Numbered from the stretch's first letter, positions 42,301 through 52,511 are shown. The stretch: 64,000 bases of DNA from Phytoseiulus persimilis (GCA_037576195.1 CM075101.1:42842001-42906000); one strand, 5' to 3'. Numbers and translations: made by a program. Notes: generated by a model from the sequence alone, not told the origin.

Positions 42301-45300
42301 AATCAAGGGTAACAAGTTGTCTCCCGGGTAGAGACAGTCATTAAGGGAGGCGCAGTTGCTGGTGCGCGCGCTTGCATCCTTAACAACGCGAGTCTTGATC
42401 AGCGAGGTGCCGTCGGCGGAGTACTTGAATACCGCTTGCAGTGGAAGATAGTGCACCAACTCGCCAGGGGTTCTGGGCGGAGCCGCTTCGGCGAAGTCTT
42501 GCTGAAGACTTTTCCGGATTTCGTTGTCCACCGCTTTCAGCTGGCCGGACTTTTGGCGTAGCTTACGAATGAGTGCTCGCAGGCGACACCTGGCGAGGCC
42601 TTCGTTGTCCGACAAGACGTCCAGATTGTCCTTCAGAGGCAGGCTGAGCTCGTAAGTGCCATCCGGGAGATTGCGAGTAGTGAGCGAGAAGAATTGGTTC
42701 ATCTTGTTGATGATGTCGTCTTCTTCACGCTGCACGGGGTTTTCGAAGCCGAGGAACTCGCCTTCCCACAAAAAACGTAGGTCAGCGTCGACGGTAGGGT
42801 CTGAGATCTTCTTCGGTTTGGCCAGGTCTCTTGACGAGAGAGCATGAGGAACAACGGATTCGCCGATGGAAAGACAACCGCTATCGCCAACCGCAGCCGG
42901 CAGGTTTGCTCGGAGCTGGCAAAGGGAAACGGCCGCGTCCGTTCTGGTCAACGGTTGCTCGAGTGTGCCACTGAATAGCCAACCGAAAATGGAGGATGTC
43001 GCCAACATCCTCCCGAAGGTCTTCTCCGTGCCCTTGTGGATCGGTGCGAGATCGACAGCTCCGATGATGATCGACAACTGGAGAGGGAGGAGTTCGCCAG
43101 GCAGCGCGTCCGCCACCGGCTCGAGGCCCAGGTTGTCGGAAACCGGGGGAAACTCAAAATCGGTAATCTCGGGGGTCTCGATGCACTCAATGCGCAGAGC
43201 TTGAGCAGAGTCGTGGCGGCTACGTAGCGTCACCCGGTGGAGCCATGTGTCGAAATTGGATGTCGAGTTGCCCATGGTCTTGACCGATGTACGGATGGGC
43301 GCCGTGCGAGAGGACTTCACTCGACCTACTGCCTCCGACGTGATGTAAGAACGATGAGAGCCCGTGTCTAGAAGTACTCTTGACGGGCAGCGGGAGCCAC
43401 CGTTCTCCAACCAAACCACGGCCGTCTGGAGAAGGATCTCTGGCTCGTCGGGAGCGAGCCGGTCGGAGGCTGACGAGGAGATCAGAAAGCTCGCTGCGTC
43501 GGCCTGAGCGCGACGACACATGACCAGGTAATGACGGCCATTGCATCTCGGGCAATTGGAGCGCGGGCCGTTGCGACAGCCCCGGCTGGAGTGGTTTCTC
43601 TTCAGGCAGGTAGTGCAGCCATTTTGGCTTTCGATCCTTTCCACTCGTTCATCGTGAGAGAGGACCGCCGTGCATCTGAAACTCTCGTGGGGACCCTCGC
43701 AAAAAATGCACGATCTTCCGGATCTCTGCGAAGCGCTGGGGGAAGGGGCCGATGGGCGCACGTTCGACGTCAGGCCGCTGACTGTCGGCGGTCGTGGTGG
43801 AGGACGGTTTGTCGTTGTCCGCGATGCCGGACGAGTGCTGGATGGGGAGCGTCTTCTCTGAGATGTCGACCGGGACTGGTTGGCAGGAGGAGCTCGCGGC
43901 ACGGGAAGGCTTGGCGACTCCGTGGCGGAGAAGAAAGCATGGTTTGACCTCATTGCCTGGTAAGCAGGAGCGGGAGCTCTGAAGCGAGATGAGACGTTGC
44001 CGCCGGGCGGTAGGGCCGCCGTAAGCGGTCTCCTCCTATCCCTTTGACCGGTGCTCAGGTCCCATTCAGCCTCTCTTCTATCCTTGACTGTTAGCTCGAG
44101 GAAGGCGATGAGGAACTCCAACTCTGTCATGAGCGGGTCGCTGAGGCGCTGTTTGCGATACTTCCTCACGAACTTCTCACGGAGGTCCGGGGGAAGGCAT
44201 TGCAACGCCCGCTGGGTCAGCACGATGGTCAGCTCGGCAAACGAGAGCCCCATTGCTAGGAGGGCGCGAACGTGCAGGCTGAGGGTGTCTGAGAACGACT
44301 CGAGGCGGTTATTTGAGACCGGCCCTCGTTCCACGAGCGATATGAGCTCGTTCACGTGGACCTTTTGGGCTAGCTTGCCATCGCCGAATTTGTCCTGCAG
44401 AATCCCTTTCGCGATCTGGTAGTGGCCCTCCTCCCAGCTCAGGTGCGCAATGGCGTCCTTGGCTCTTCCGGATAGAGAAAGGCGGAGCATGTTGAATTTC
44501 TCGATGGTGGAAGCCGAAGTGTCGTCGACGAAGATCTTGAAGAGTTGTTGCCACTCTCTGAACCTTGTGACGTCGCCGGAGAATACCGGCACCTGCCTTG
44601 CTCTACCCCCGAGATCCGTGGCTGGGCGACTGGCCGCTGGAGCGCCGTAAGGCTGACCCATAAGCTCGGGCTGCGAAGCCTTGAAGTGCTCTGGAAGGCC
44701 GAACGACGCAACTCTCGGAGGTTCTGAGGGAGGAACCGGCAGTGCGACGTCGCTCGTGACGCCAGAAAAGGCGATGGGGTGCCTTGTTTGCAAACGGCGG
44801 TTCGGATCCGAGGGCGGGAAGTAGATTTTGCTCATGGGAAACGCCGGCGGCTCCGACGAGAACGGCAGCCGCTGTGGTGAGAGGATGTTTGGCTGTTGGG
44901 CGGCTTGCTGGGCTGGCTGAGCCTGCTGGCTCTGACTATTTCGGATCCATTGACCGGATCCGTCCCGCGCCAGACTCGCCACATCCATGAAGCTGTATCT
45001 GAACCGTACGCCGTCGTCCGAAGGTTGCGGAGGCGGGTTGACAGGCGTGCTCTCGAGGCGATCCAACGACTCACGCTGGACGCACTCAACGTCTTCCGCT
45101 GAGGGCGCGCGAGAACGGCTTTGCTGCGACGATGACGCCACCCAATCCCTCAATTGGTTGAAATAGACCTTGGCCTCGGCCAACCGACAGCGGTGTTGAA
45201 CGGTACTGAGCGTATCGTCGGCGTCCTCACGCCTTAGCCGCAGGGCCAACTTGTCGATCTCGTCCGACAAGACGGCGAGCTCAGCTTCGCCCGCCTCGAA

Positions 45301-45585
45301 CAAAGGGCCGATAGCCGTGAGTTTCTGGCTCACTTGCTCCGGGGAAAGTTTCGTAGCGTCGACATCGATGATCATGTCCTTGATGCCCATCAATTTTACA
45401 AGAAGGGTACGACGCTCGAATTTCTTTTGATCGAGAAGTTCTGCCAACTGAGTGTCCTCCGACGATGGTGCAGCTCGGATGGAGGAAAGGTCTTTGAAGA
45501 ATGAGTCGTCTTTAGTGAATTTGTTCGGTGGAACACGGGAAGGACCCGGCTCGCTCGGTATTTGCTGTTCACTGTTTGAGGACAT
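39337..45585 (-). CDS. Pao/BEL gag-pol polyprotein (2082 aa)
   Basis: One open frame. An N-terminal coiled-coil-like region is followed by a DUF1759-type gag (VPVFSGDVTRFREWQQLF, ~320-480) and Cys/His knuckles (CIFCEGPHESFRC, CTTCLKRNHSSRGC, CPRCNGRHYLVMC, ~630-700). The aspartic protease has VLLDTGSHRSYI (~740). The RT has TRVVKDASAR, ADIQNAFLQFRL and LYMDDIVFRS (~1197). An A17-type linker precedes the RNase H (HCFCDASLEAYGCAIYL, FFWIDNMACVAWIHG). The integrase triad is Asp in GVDFAGPL, Asp in FSDNGASF and Glu in GAFWERSVGS (~1780-1890). A DUF5641-type end (RVGDVCLLKDDDKSRAFWPV) closes it. All catalytic residues inspected are present. It is a good candidate for a currently mobile element. 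Confidence 0.95.
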   Translation of the reverse strand: MSSNSEQQIPSEPGPSRVPPNKFTKDDSFFKDLSSIRAAPSSEDTQLAELLDQKKFERRTLLVKLMGIKDMIIDVDATKLSPEQVSQKLTAIGPLFEAGEAELAVLSDEIDKLALRLRREDADDTLSTVQHRCRLAEAKVYFNQLRDWVASSSQQSRSRAPSAEDVECVQRESLDRLESTPVNPPPQPSDDGVRFRYSFMDVASLARDGSGQWIRNSQSQQAQPAQQAAQQPNILSPQRLPFSSEPPAFPMSKIYFPPSDPNRRLQTRHPIAFSGVTSDVALPVPPSEPPRVASFGLPEHFKASQPELMGQPYGAPAASRPATDLGGRARQVPVFSGDVTRFREWQQLFKIFVDDTSASTIEKFNMLRLSLSGRAKDAIAHLSWEEGHYQIAKGILQDKFGDGKLAQKVHVNELISLVERGPVSNNRLESFSDTLSLHVRALLAMGLSFAELTIVLTQRALQCLPPDLREKFVRKYRKQRLSDPLMTELEFLIAFLELTVKDRREAEWDLSTGQRDRRRPLTAALPPGGNVSSRFRAPAPAYQAMRSNHAFFSATESPSLPVPRAPPANQSRSTSQRRRSPSSTRPASRTTTNRPPPRPPTVSGLTSNVRPSAPSPSASQRSGRSCIFCEGPHESFRCTAVLSHDERVERIESQNGCTTCLKRNHSSRGCRNGPRSNCPRCNGRHYLVMCRRAQADAASFLISSSASDRLAPDEPEILLQTAVVWLENGGSRCPSRVLLDTGSHRSYITSEAVGRVKSSRTAPIRTSVKTMGNSTSNFDTWLHRVTLRSRHDSAQALRIECIETPEITDFEFPPVSDNLGLEPVADALPGELLPLQLSIIIGAVDLAPIHKGTEKTFGRMLATSSIFGWLFSGTLEQPLTRTDAAVSLCQLRANLPAAVGDSGCLSIGESVVPHALSSRDLAKPKKISDPTVDADLRFLWEGEFLGFENPVQREEDDIINKMNQFFSLTTRNLPDGTYELSLPLKDNLDVLSDNEGLARCRLRALIRKLRQKSGQLKAVDNEIRKSLQQDFAEAAPPRTPGELVHYLPLQAVFKYSADGTSLIKTRVVKDASARTSNCASLNDCLYPGDNLLPLIPQVLVAFRECLLPITADIQNAFLQFRLATSNRTLLRFLWPLGISSNPLAPVQEFWSTRLEFGLSCSPWCHIKGVQHHLQRCRQLYPTHTAFVDEISENLYMDDIVFRSNSPKEARGKIRLMFEMFERAHFPLKKWSTASDAVAAAIRAMTPVPETEVTVGKEDAKFLGVRWSQPADSVGVFTHKALEALRSGASKRTLLKGLAQVYDPLGLMSPVTIRAKIIFQSLWKKGLDWDDDLPLPILAAYRDFVELLGRCSRFQADRALASRFTNARHQLHCFCDASLEAYGCAIYLRTIYDGHAEARLLVAKARVTPLKSQGSIHRYELMGAVMAAKIAAQVKRFLKSEVSGVFFWIDNMACVAWIHGGPDKWLPFVANRVRAITSLSSPAEWRYIRSADNPSDIVSRGSDISQPDCRDRWLHGPGWLSDPLWEAPTQTLESTTEELKAVPTSASFLTVRFTSDNPVDDLLNPDRFSSWFKLLRAQAYCNRLRAFALRSASRRFKSALPSRRATLRSTSKGSLQLSSAEYLQAEKDLIKRIQGRYFATELSLGCKNIPKSSPLAEYQPFTDSEGLIRCRTRLEKSKDLLFDCKFPIVIPGNDGWARLLILYVHAKDCLHWGGTAMTLQELRKRYFVLKARRITTAALRSCPGCKKFNAKPAAEPTPPLPDFRIEQAPPFFFCGVDFAGPLYYKQEDGRRGKSYLLLFSCAVTRAIHIELTTDMSTFEVLRALQKFLHRYPSAKNIFSDNGASFHRANLEIRLIYDNIASGYVAEWLNRSRLTWKFITPAAPWVGAFWERSVGSVKRCLRKVLGTSTPYFRDLEVIVAGVVAVVNRRPITAVSTDPNEPRALSPANLLYGNDGHNFIPQTTDAPKCRADVGAISFSKRWLFQQRILAAFWERFRSEYLAYLRTALQRKPVSQRSLRVGDVCLLKDDDKSRAFWPVVRVERLLGSASDGLARSCIIRTSNGNNLTRPAKLLYPLEGDSADPLH

Positions 45586-45920
45586 TTTCGCGAAAGAATC
45601 GCCGGCGGATGAGCGAACGGCGAGGATTCTTCGAGATTAGCACGATCGGTCAAGAGTAGCGCCGGCGAGAAGCGCAGCGCCACTTGGTTGAGACGGCGTG
45701 GTGCTCTGTGGCACGTGCACGAGGCTGCACGTCGAAAACGGCAGGCTCAGGAAACGACGACACGGAATGAGCTACTTGCTCGAGACCGGACAAGAGTGAA
45801 GGATTCCGGAGCGGAGTGATGGGCCGAATTGAGATTGAGAGCTCACCGAAACGACGCCGGAATCTTCGGGTGACCAAGCGGCGTGGTACCGCGGGTTCGA
45901 AAGGACTTCTGACACCAAAA

Positions 45921-46237
45921 TGTCACAGACCGCGGCGGACACACCAAGGATGAAACGGATTCGCGTGGTGGACACGGCAGCGGAGCGGTGACGGGGAAAA
46001 ACGGGAAGAAACGCGGGGAAACGGGCCCCGGTTTTCCAACACGACGTGAACACGCCGGAAGTAGGTATCTCACTGGGGTAGTGCCGACACGACGCAGCCG
46101 TGCGGCCTTACCCTCTTGCACCAGTCGTACACCGCCGCGCTGTCCGCGGGTTTATTCGAATGATCTCTGGCCATGCAGGCGCCGAGAGCGCACTGCATGG
46201 GTACCTAGAACTAGCGCACCGAATCTGATTCGTGACA
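45921..46237 (-). repeat. Pao/BEL 5' LTR
   Basis: Partner of 38542-38858, same length, same ends and same sequence as far as read. On the minus strand it drives the 2082-codon ORF whose ATG is at 45585. Confidence 0.95.
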
Positions 46238-46248
46238 GCAATGAAGTT

Positions 46249-47018
46249 CGCCTCCACGTGCTCGAGGAAATTTTGCTGGTATTCTTTCTTCCTGCGGACG
46301 GAGCTTTTGTGACCTATCGTTTCGCAAGCCTGACATATGGAGTTCATGTGAGGGCACTTAGAGTGACGAGGTTGAGAGCTACGACGAGCCTGGTTTCTCT
46401 GCGTGAATTTCCTTTTTGGTTGAAATCTGAGTGCGTTAATGTCGACTTCGGAAGATGAATTTGAATTTGAATTGATGCATTTGGCTTTGTCATGGTCGCT
46501 TTCTGGGCTTTGATGATTTCATCCGCACACTTGAATGCCTCAGAGAATTTCTTCTTATCTTTGCACTTCACCATCAGCTCTTGCTTGGTATGGCGATCGC
46601 ACAGTCCGCCAATGAATTGCTCGATGAGGCTTAGCTGCTTTTCGACTTCGGGCCATCCGCAATCCTAACAGTTCGTACGTAATCGAGTTTCAAACTCGAG
46701 CAACGGCTCGCCTGGCATCTGAGCTAGCCGTCGGAAAGCAATCCGTGCGGCCCAAACGTTGGCGTCCGGCTGGATGAAGTCTTTGACCTTCTGCACGATT
46801 TCGTCGAACGTCAGGTTGTTTGGATCCCCCTCCGGAGCCACTCGATCGTAGAGTTTGCTGTATGTGTCAGCCCCCATGTAGGCCAAGACGGCGTATTTCT
46901 GTTCCGCTTCAGTATTTTTCTTGTTCAACAGTAGGTGATTCTTGAGTCTACTTATCCATGCGGGCCAGTGCTCAGTGAGCGGGTCGAACTCACGAAAACT
47001 TGAGGAATTTCCTGCCAT
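46249..47018 (-). pseudogene. gag: Gypsy gag (one stop, one frameshift)
   Basis: The ATG at 47018 opens MAGNSSSFREFDPLTEHW. Capsid-like sequence follows (WISRLKNHLLLNKK, LAYMGADTYSKLYDRVAPEG, WAARIAFRRLAQMPGEPLLE). An in-frame TAG at 46667-46665 interrupts. The same frame continues (SLIEQFIGGLCDRHTKQELM) to about 46344, where a shift leads to a zinc knuckle (CPHMNSICQACETIGHKSS). The reading frame then enters EANFIA, where Pao inserted. Otherwise typical of Gypsy gag in length and order. Confidence 0.85.
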
Positions 47019-47111
47019 TCGTGGCGAATGATTTGTTCGGATGACGTAGACTGTCGAATGGAACGTAATCGGCCTGAATAACGCGTTTTTTTTTCCACTA
47101 TCGTCGCCAAT

Positions 47112-47480
47112 TGTTGGATTCTGGAGCACTGATTGAAAACACGTTATGCCTTGTGGAAAGTTGTGAACGTACTCACTTTTATTTGTTGCAGGCGGTTCTC
47201 CTGCGGCGTGCCAGGAGCGCGACGAATAGAGTGCATTGCTAGGAGTCGGAACTTCGCAAAGTTCCTATACCCGCCTCCAACGGCATGCGAAGTTCCGACT
47301 CCTAGGGGTATAGGAACTTTGCCCGCAGTGCTCACTACATGAACGCATTTCCAGAGAGAGCGGTCTCCGCCAGCTTGGCGGTCTGCTACTGGCACGATTA
47401 GAGCTGCTGCTGGGAGACCGCGACGACAGCGGGGGGCCTAGCGGAGCTACCGAGGATTTCGAGCACGATCCAGGCGCGGA
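47112..47480. repeat. Rearranged Gypsy LTR pieces in opposite orientations
   Basis: 47112-47275 is the minus-oriented LTR end (AATAAA, ends CCAACA at 47112). 47285-47480 is the LTR body in plus orientation, the inverse of 63130-63340. The junction carries a 20-bp inverted repeat (CTAGGAGTCGGAACTTCGCA near 47228 and its complement near 47285). An inversion or template switch is likely. Confidence 0.65.
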
Positions 47481-47499
47481 ACAGCGAGGAGAATTGGGA

Positions 47500-47900
47500 T
47501 GGTTCGCCGGGAATGATGAGATTTCCAAAGATTTCATGGTTTACGCATGATCCATGGTCAACAATGTCAGTTCAGATGGTGAGGAGTCGATACTCGAGGT
47601 GAACGGCTGAACACTGAGCCAGGCTCAATGCAAGGAGATGAAGTGCACAGGGAGACGCATTGAGCAGTGGAGTAGCCACGATTTTCCCTGGGGGGGGAGG
47701 CTAGAATCTTCCTCCATCTGCCTACCTCCCACGGATTTTGTAACACCGTGAAGGGACCTTCCCTTTATCCTATCCCGAACCGTTGATGGAGAATCCATAG
47801 AGCCTATCCATTCATGGAGTCCAATGTAAGCAGTGGGATATATGGGTATAAAGTTGACCTTATCATTACTTTATCGAACATGACCCGCGCATCCATAGTT
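47500..47900. other. No recognisable feature
   Basis: A short G-run near 47690 and no coding sequence that I recognise. Confidence 0.5.
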
Positions 47901-47915
47901 ATTTCGTGACACAAT

Positions 47916-49530
47916 TCAAAGAACGAAGTCAAGCTTCCTTGGATTCAGGGCCAGTGTGCCAATTACTTCGTCCGGATCGACAGTGATCTCAGAATGCATG
48001 CTCATGGAGGCCAGCCCATTTAGCCTGTTTTCAGTCATTACTGACCTCAAGTATTTTTCCAACCCTCGTAAACAACTGAACGTTCGCTCTGCAGAGGAAG
48101 TCGTCACGGGTAACGTGGCGAAGATCTGCAGGAGGATTGTGATCTTCGGGAAACTTATCGTACAACACTGGTTCAGGGCATCGATCGCGTTCCCTGGTTT
48201 TTCATCGAGAGAAACATTCGCCCAATTTACTTTCCATTGTCGATACTCAGCATGCAACACGCTGGTACTACAATTTAAGTCGGTCTCGTAGAGAGTGAAA
48301 GCCTCCGCTATGTCATCGAATGAACTCTTCTGTATGGATTTGGGTACCAGGTACTGCAGTTTGACCGCACTGTCTTGAAGACCTTGGATACGTGACGAGA
48401 ACTCTGCTATCAGCTGGTCGGCGTAGGGCAAATATAGAGAAACACGAAAGTATTTCCCAACGTCCATCGTGGGGTGGTTCTCTCTGTGAGTCATCCCCCC
48501 ACAGAGTCGTGGCAATCTGACGTCGATGTCGAGCTCAGCGCAGACTTCTGAAGCCTCCCTGAATAGCTTCCTGAATTCTTCGTCTGCATTGTCTCTCATT
48601 GATCTCAGCACGGTTTCCATGCTCTCGATCATTCCCCGTGCCTCGAAAATATCGAGATCCTTTGACTGCAGCTGAATCGATCGAGGAAGGAACAGAGAAG
48701 CGAAATGTTTGATGACGAAAAGGGACACCATGAACTCGAGTTTACAGATCGTTTATGCAGCTCATTGGCGCGGACACTGGAGTCTCCCCCAACGTTTGCT
48801 ATCGTATACAAAGTGCTGACAATTGGAACCAAGAGCTCTTTGAAGGTGATGTAAGCCTTGTGAGTTTCAACCCAACGCGTGGCGCATAGAGGTTTGAGGC
48901 GCCGTATCTTATTTTCCGGCATGCTGGATTCCACTGCGTCTTCCAGGAGCTCAACTCGCTGTGATGAACTACTGATAAAAGAGCACGTGCTCGTGACGGT
49001 GCCTGTCATTTGCCGGATATTCGGTTGCTTCGCTGAGCGTGCAAGAGCAAGATTGAGGCAATGACTTGCACAATGGAAATATAGAGCTTGGGGCACGCTT
49101 TTCTTTACCTCCGCCCGAACTCCGTTATGGATCCCGCTCATGGAACTGCACCCATCGTAGCCCTGACCCCTCATGTTGCTAACAATGACGCCCTCACTAT
49201 GTAGGACCTGCAAGATGCTCTCGGCTAGTGCAGCGCCTGTCTTGCTGGTCACAATGCAAAACGTAAGGAAGCTTTCTCGCAAAAATTTTTGATCATCGCT
49301 GGACCCAACATAACGCAGACAAATGGTCAGTTGGTCCTTCTTGCTGATATCTCTGGTTTCATCCGCGAGAACAGAGAAATACCGCGTTAACTTCAGTAAC
49401 AATCCTCGTAATTTCCCGTTATTTGCCCCACTAGCCTCCTATCGCAAACGCACCACGTCGCCGCTTTCGTCGTGACCACGCAGCGCGAGGTTTTGCCGTC
49501 CGCAGAATAGAATCGTTCTCATAATTCGAG
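47916..49530 (-). pseudogene. hAT transposase, C-terminal two-thirds
   Basis: ZMYM6/TTF-type hAT. It starts with RIMRTILFCGRQNLALRGHD (~49520-49460), passes an in-frame stop, and continues YFSVLADETRDISKKDQLTI (first Asp), MRGQGYDGCSSMSGIHNGV and FHCASHCLNLALARSA. A one-base shift near 48750 separates two long ORFs (49402-48629 and 48731-47916). The second ends with the dimerisation motif: FPKITILLQIFATLPVTTSS then AERTFSCLRGLEKYLRS. The N-terminal third lies at 54.1-54.6 kb, separated by an inserted LINE. Confidence 0.88.
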
Positions 49531-49589
49531 GTGCAATTTTATTCATCATAATTAGCAATCAGTGTGTGGAGCTGAAAATTGAGGACCCG

Positions 49590-52511
49590 CTAACCGATGC
49601 CTGGTAGGTCCGGCCCGGTCGGAAGAGACCCGCGAACTGCCGCGCTGTTGCCCCTTTGGATCTCCATTGAGAGTCTTTGGAAGAGGAACTCGGACGCTCG
49701 TTTGTCCCCGGAAGATATTTCGATTCGGCGTCCCAGGTCCTTGAAGAAACCCTCGGTGGATGACCCAACGACGCCAAGCGTCTCGAAGGCGATGGGCTGC
49801 ACGATATAGCGGCTCTCGAACTCTCGATATTTCGTGAATTTGTTGTTCTCGGCGAGACCAGCAACCGCACCGGCCTCTCTAGCTGCAGCGGTGAGGTGTC
49901 ATGGCGCGAGGGTATCCCACACGGTGGCGTCCCAGACGAGCGACTTTCCTCTGGCCCACGACGTCAGTGTTATGCCGTCGGGGCGGAGAGCTGAGCTCCG
50001 CGAGAGGCCGGTGGGCTCCAGCTGGTTGGCAATCATCGCGGAGCCAAGCGCGCGGGAGATGACGGCGTTCAGGGCCCTATGGCGAGGGTGACGACCTGCG
50101 CTTCGCGAACAGCTGAGGCCGTGATCGCCCATCGCGGACACCGAAGAGTTACATCTGGCGCATATATGTGGTGAGCACAAAGGCAACCCCAGACGGAGCC
50201 CGGCAGCGATGCGGAGTGTGTTGTTGTCCAGCATCGTGCCAACGGAGGGTGAAGGAATCGCGAAGAGCCATTTGCCGCTACTGGGATGGAATGCCGCGTT
50301 GAGTCTTGCGCGCTCACGGTCCCCAGAGGCGGCCTCAATGAGCTCAGCCCGACGCGCCTCAATGACAATACCGTCAAGTGCCGCCTGGGAGATCTTGTCC
50401 GGAGTGGCGTGCCAGCGATCCCGGAAAGTCTGGAGTTGGCTGTCGATTCTCGATCCGAGGTGGGCATTAATGGCTGGTGGTGAGAAGCTAGCGGCTAGCT
50501 CTCTGAATTGGCACATGGAGCTCAGGTGAGCAGGCGTGGCGAGGTCCTCAACGGAGCGAATCCCCAAACCGCCAACAGAGACCGGCAAGGAGGCCTGCCT
50601 CCAGGCGTCGACGGCGGATGAAAGGTCGAGGTTGAGCACCAAGGCCAGGCAGGCGCGCATCTTTGCGTCGAACTTTTGGAGATGGTCCCGGAAAGCGCTG
50701 GTGTCCGCACAACGCATCACGTACAACAGGCGAGGGGCCGAGAGGCTGCAGCGGATCAGATAGAGAGCGGGATGAGCGTCAAGGCTGGGCAGTCTGGAGC
50801 ACCACAGGTCCATGAGCGCCAGCTTCTTGCCGAGCGCCTCGGCGACGGACAGGCTGCCCAGGGGAGCCCCGAGCAGCTCGAGCTGTGAGTCCTCAAGGAG
50901 TCGAGCGTCAGGAAGTGAGTCCCGCACGCTCCGAAGGCATTCGGAACGTGTTTGAGCGTCGTCCGAAAGAACGGCCACTTCGCACTTGGCCTCGTTGAGA
51001 TGCAAGCCCGAGTCCGCGGCGAACCTCCTGACTCTCTGGATGTCAGCCAACACCGACTCCACCGATCCACCCAGCGTCCCGTCATCTAGAAACCAAGGCT
51101 TGAACTCGGATTCCAGAGTGGACACAAGCCGCTGAAGTGCGATGCAGAAGAGGGCAGGTCCCCACGGATCGCCCTGTTGCACTCCGTTTCTCGACAGGAT
51201 GACCTGGTCTCCCCAGAAGAGCTTGCTTGGGTTACGGTAAGCCTGGTGAATCATGGGGTGGAGCGACGGGAAGTCGGACTGGATGGTCGAGAGGATGAGA
51301 TCCCTCCGAAGGGTGTTGAACGCGTTGGCGAAGTCTAGCTTGACAAGAATTTTCCCGGAACCCTTGTTCACCTCCAGGAAACTTGTGGCAGCATGAACCG
51401 CCGCCTCACATCCTCCCTCCACGGCGAACCCGAGCTGGGTCGGCGCGACGAAGTCACGAATCGGGACCCGGAACCTACGGACAGCCACCTTGGCCGCGAG
51501 GCGCCTGAGCGTGCTACCAATAGCAATTGGCCGAATCCCACCGTCTTTCTTGTGGAGCGCCAGGAGGTTAGCGCCGTAAAACGTGTCCAACACGAATTCG
51601 GAGAGTCTCCCGTTGATCACCATCGTACAGAATTTCGTTAGCGCCCCCACCAACGGGCAACAGTCATTTTGGATGAGATCCTTGAGGTGGCGCGGGCGAA
51701 TCCCGTCCGGGCCGCCGCTGGAACTGCTGGGGAAGCTGAGAATAGCCGCTCGTACCTCCAGGTCCGAAAGCTGAACCTCATCGATGGCAGCGGGTGGGCG
51801 GGGTGCCGGAGGGAACAGCGACGAAGGAGGGCAATCGGGGTGCTTTGACTCGAGTATTTGCCTCGTGGCCAGGTCCGCAGGAGCTGTGACGTCCGTTGAG
51901 AGCAAAGTGCGCGCCGCGGCAGAAACGTCGCCCTGAGCGAGCCTGAGCTGGACCAGTCGAGCGACCCGCGAAGGGTCGTCTACGGCCTGCGATGGCGCAG
52001 CGCGGCGGCTGGAGGCTGCGGACAGCGGCGACACAAGAGCATGCTCCGCGTGGAACCTGTTCAAGTTCCCCCGAATCAGCGACGAGAGTGTTCTGCCTCG
52101 GACCCTCTCAATCGGGACCGTAAGGACGGCCGAGGTGAAGGCGTACAGCGCAGACCAGGAGGCCGCGTCGTTAGCCGTGAGCTCCTGGGCGACCGCGGCT
52201 CGTATAGTCCGAGGGATGATAGAAATGAGCTTCACGCTCTTCCTGTAGGTATTGATGCGCTTTATGAGGGCCTCCAGAGGTTCTGGGGCCGCCTGAAAGA
52301 CCGCGGTGGGCGACGAGGGTGCGTTAAGTGAAGTTGAAGGACCAGACGGTTGACTAGGAGTGGTTGTGCGGTCGGATGGGTGCATGCGGCTCGTATGAAT
52401 GCTGAGACCGCGACGGCTGACTGAGACGAAGTCACACACCGGACAGCGAAACGCCGAGGAGGAAGGCGCAGGCGCACTGTTCACTCCTGCTTGTGGGTTT
52501 CTGCTGGTCAT
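49590..52511 (-). pseudogene. RLE-type LINE ORF2 (zinc finger, RT, endonuclease), one stop
   Basis: The ATG at 52511 opens an N-terminal C2H2 finger (FRCPVCDFVSVSRRGLSIHT). The RT has SSSGGPDGIRPRHLKDLI, GGIRPIAIGSTLRRLAAKV, LVKLDFANAFNTLRRDLIL, GVQQGDPWGPALFCIALQ and FLDDGTLGG as catalytic centre (~residue 480). The C-terminus has CxxC-H-C (HICARCNSSVSAMGDHGLSC), then the endonuclease: RPDGITLTSWARGKSLVWDA, TVWDTLAP, then the KY-containing NNKFTKYREFESRY and AFETLGVVGSSTEGFF. A single TGA at 49901-49899 follows DTLAP, and the same frame then stays open to 49590. Related proteins usually have Ser there, one base from TGA. Role: nicks target DNA and primes reverse transcription. Confidence 0.85.

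Larger units (their letters stand above)
38542..46237 (-). mobile_element. Complete Pao/BEL LTR retrotransposon
   Basis: Two 317-bp LTRs (38542-38858 and 45921-46237), TG...CA, identical by eye. A 5-bp target duplication GCAAT flanks them (38537-38541, 46238-46242). After the 5' LTR the minus strand reads TTTTGGTGTCAGAAGTCC, a primer-site-like sequence. A short purine tract precedes the 3' LTR. One uninterrupted gag-pol ORF fills the interior. The 3' leader contains a run of about 17 G near 39045. It sits in the Gypsy element between gag zinc knuckle and protease. Identical LTRs imply recent insertion. Confidence 0.95.
33243..47500 (-). mobile_element. Gypsy LTR retrotransposon, decayed, hosting a Pao/BEL element
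   Basis: Minus-strand order: LTR remnants at 47.1-47.5 kb, gag (47018-46249), Pao insertion (46237-38542), protease, RT, RNase H, integrase (38536-34989), a purine-rich tract (34850-34836) and an LTR start TGTTAGGTTTCGCCCG at 34835. LTR-end sequence with AATAAA reappears at 33372-33243. After the 5' LTR end at 47112 a TTGGCGACGATAGTGG primer-site-like sequence follows. Removing the Pao element and one GCAAT makes gag run into protease in frame. Confidence 0.85.
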
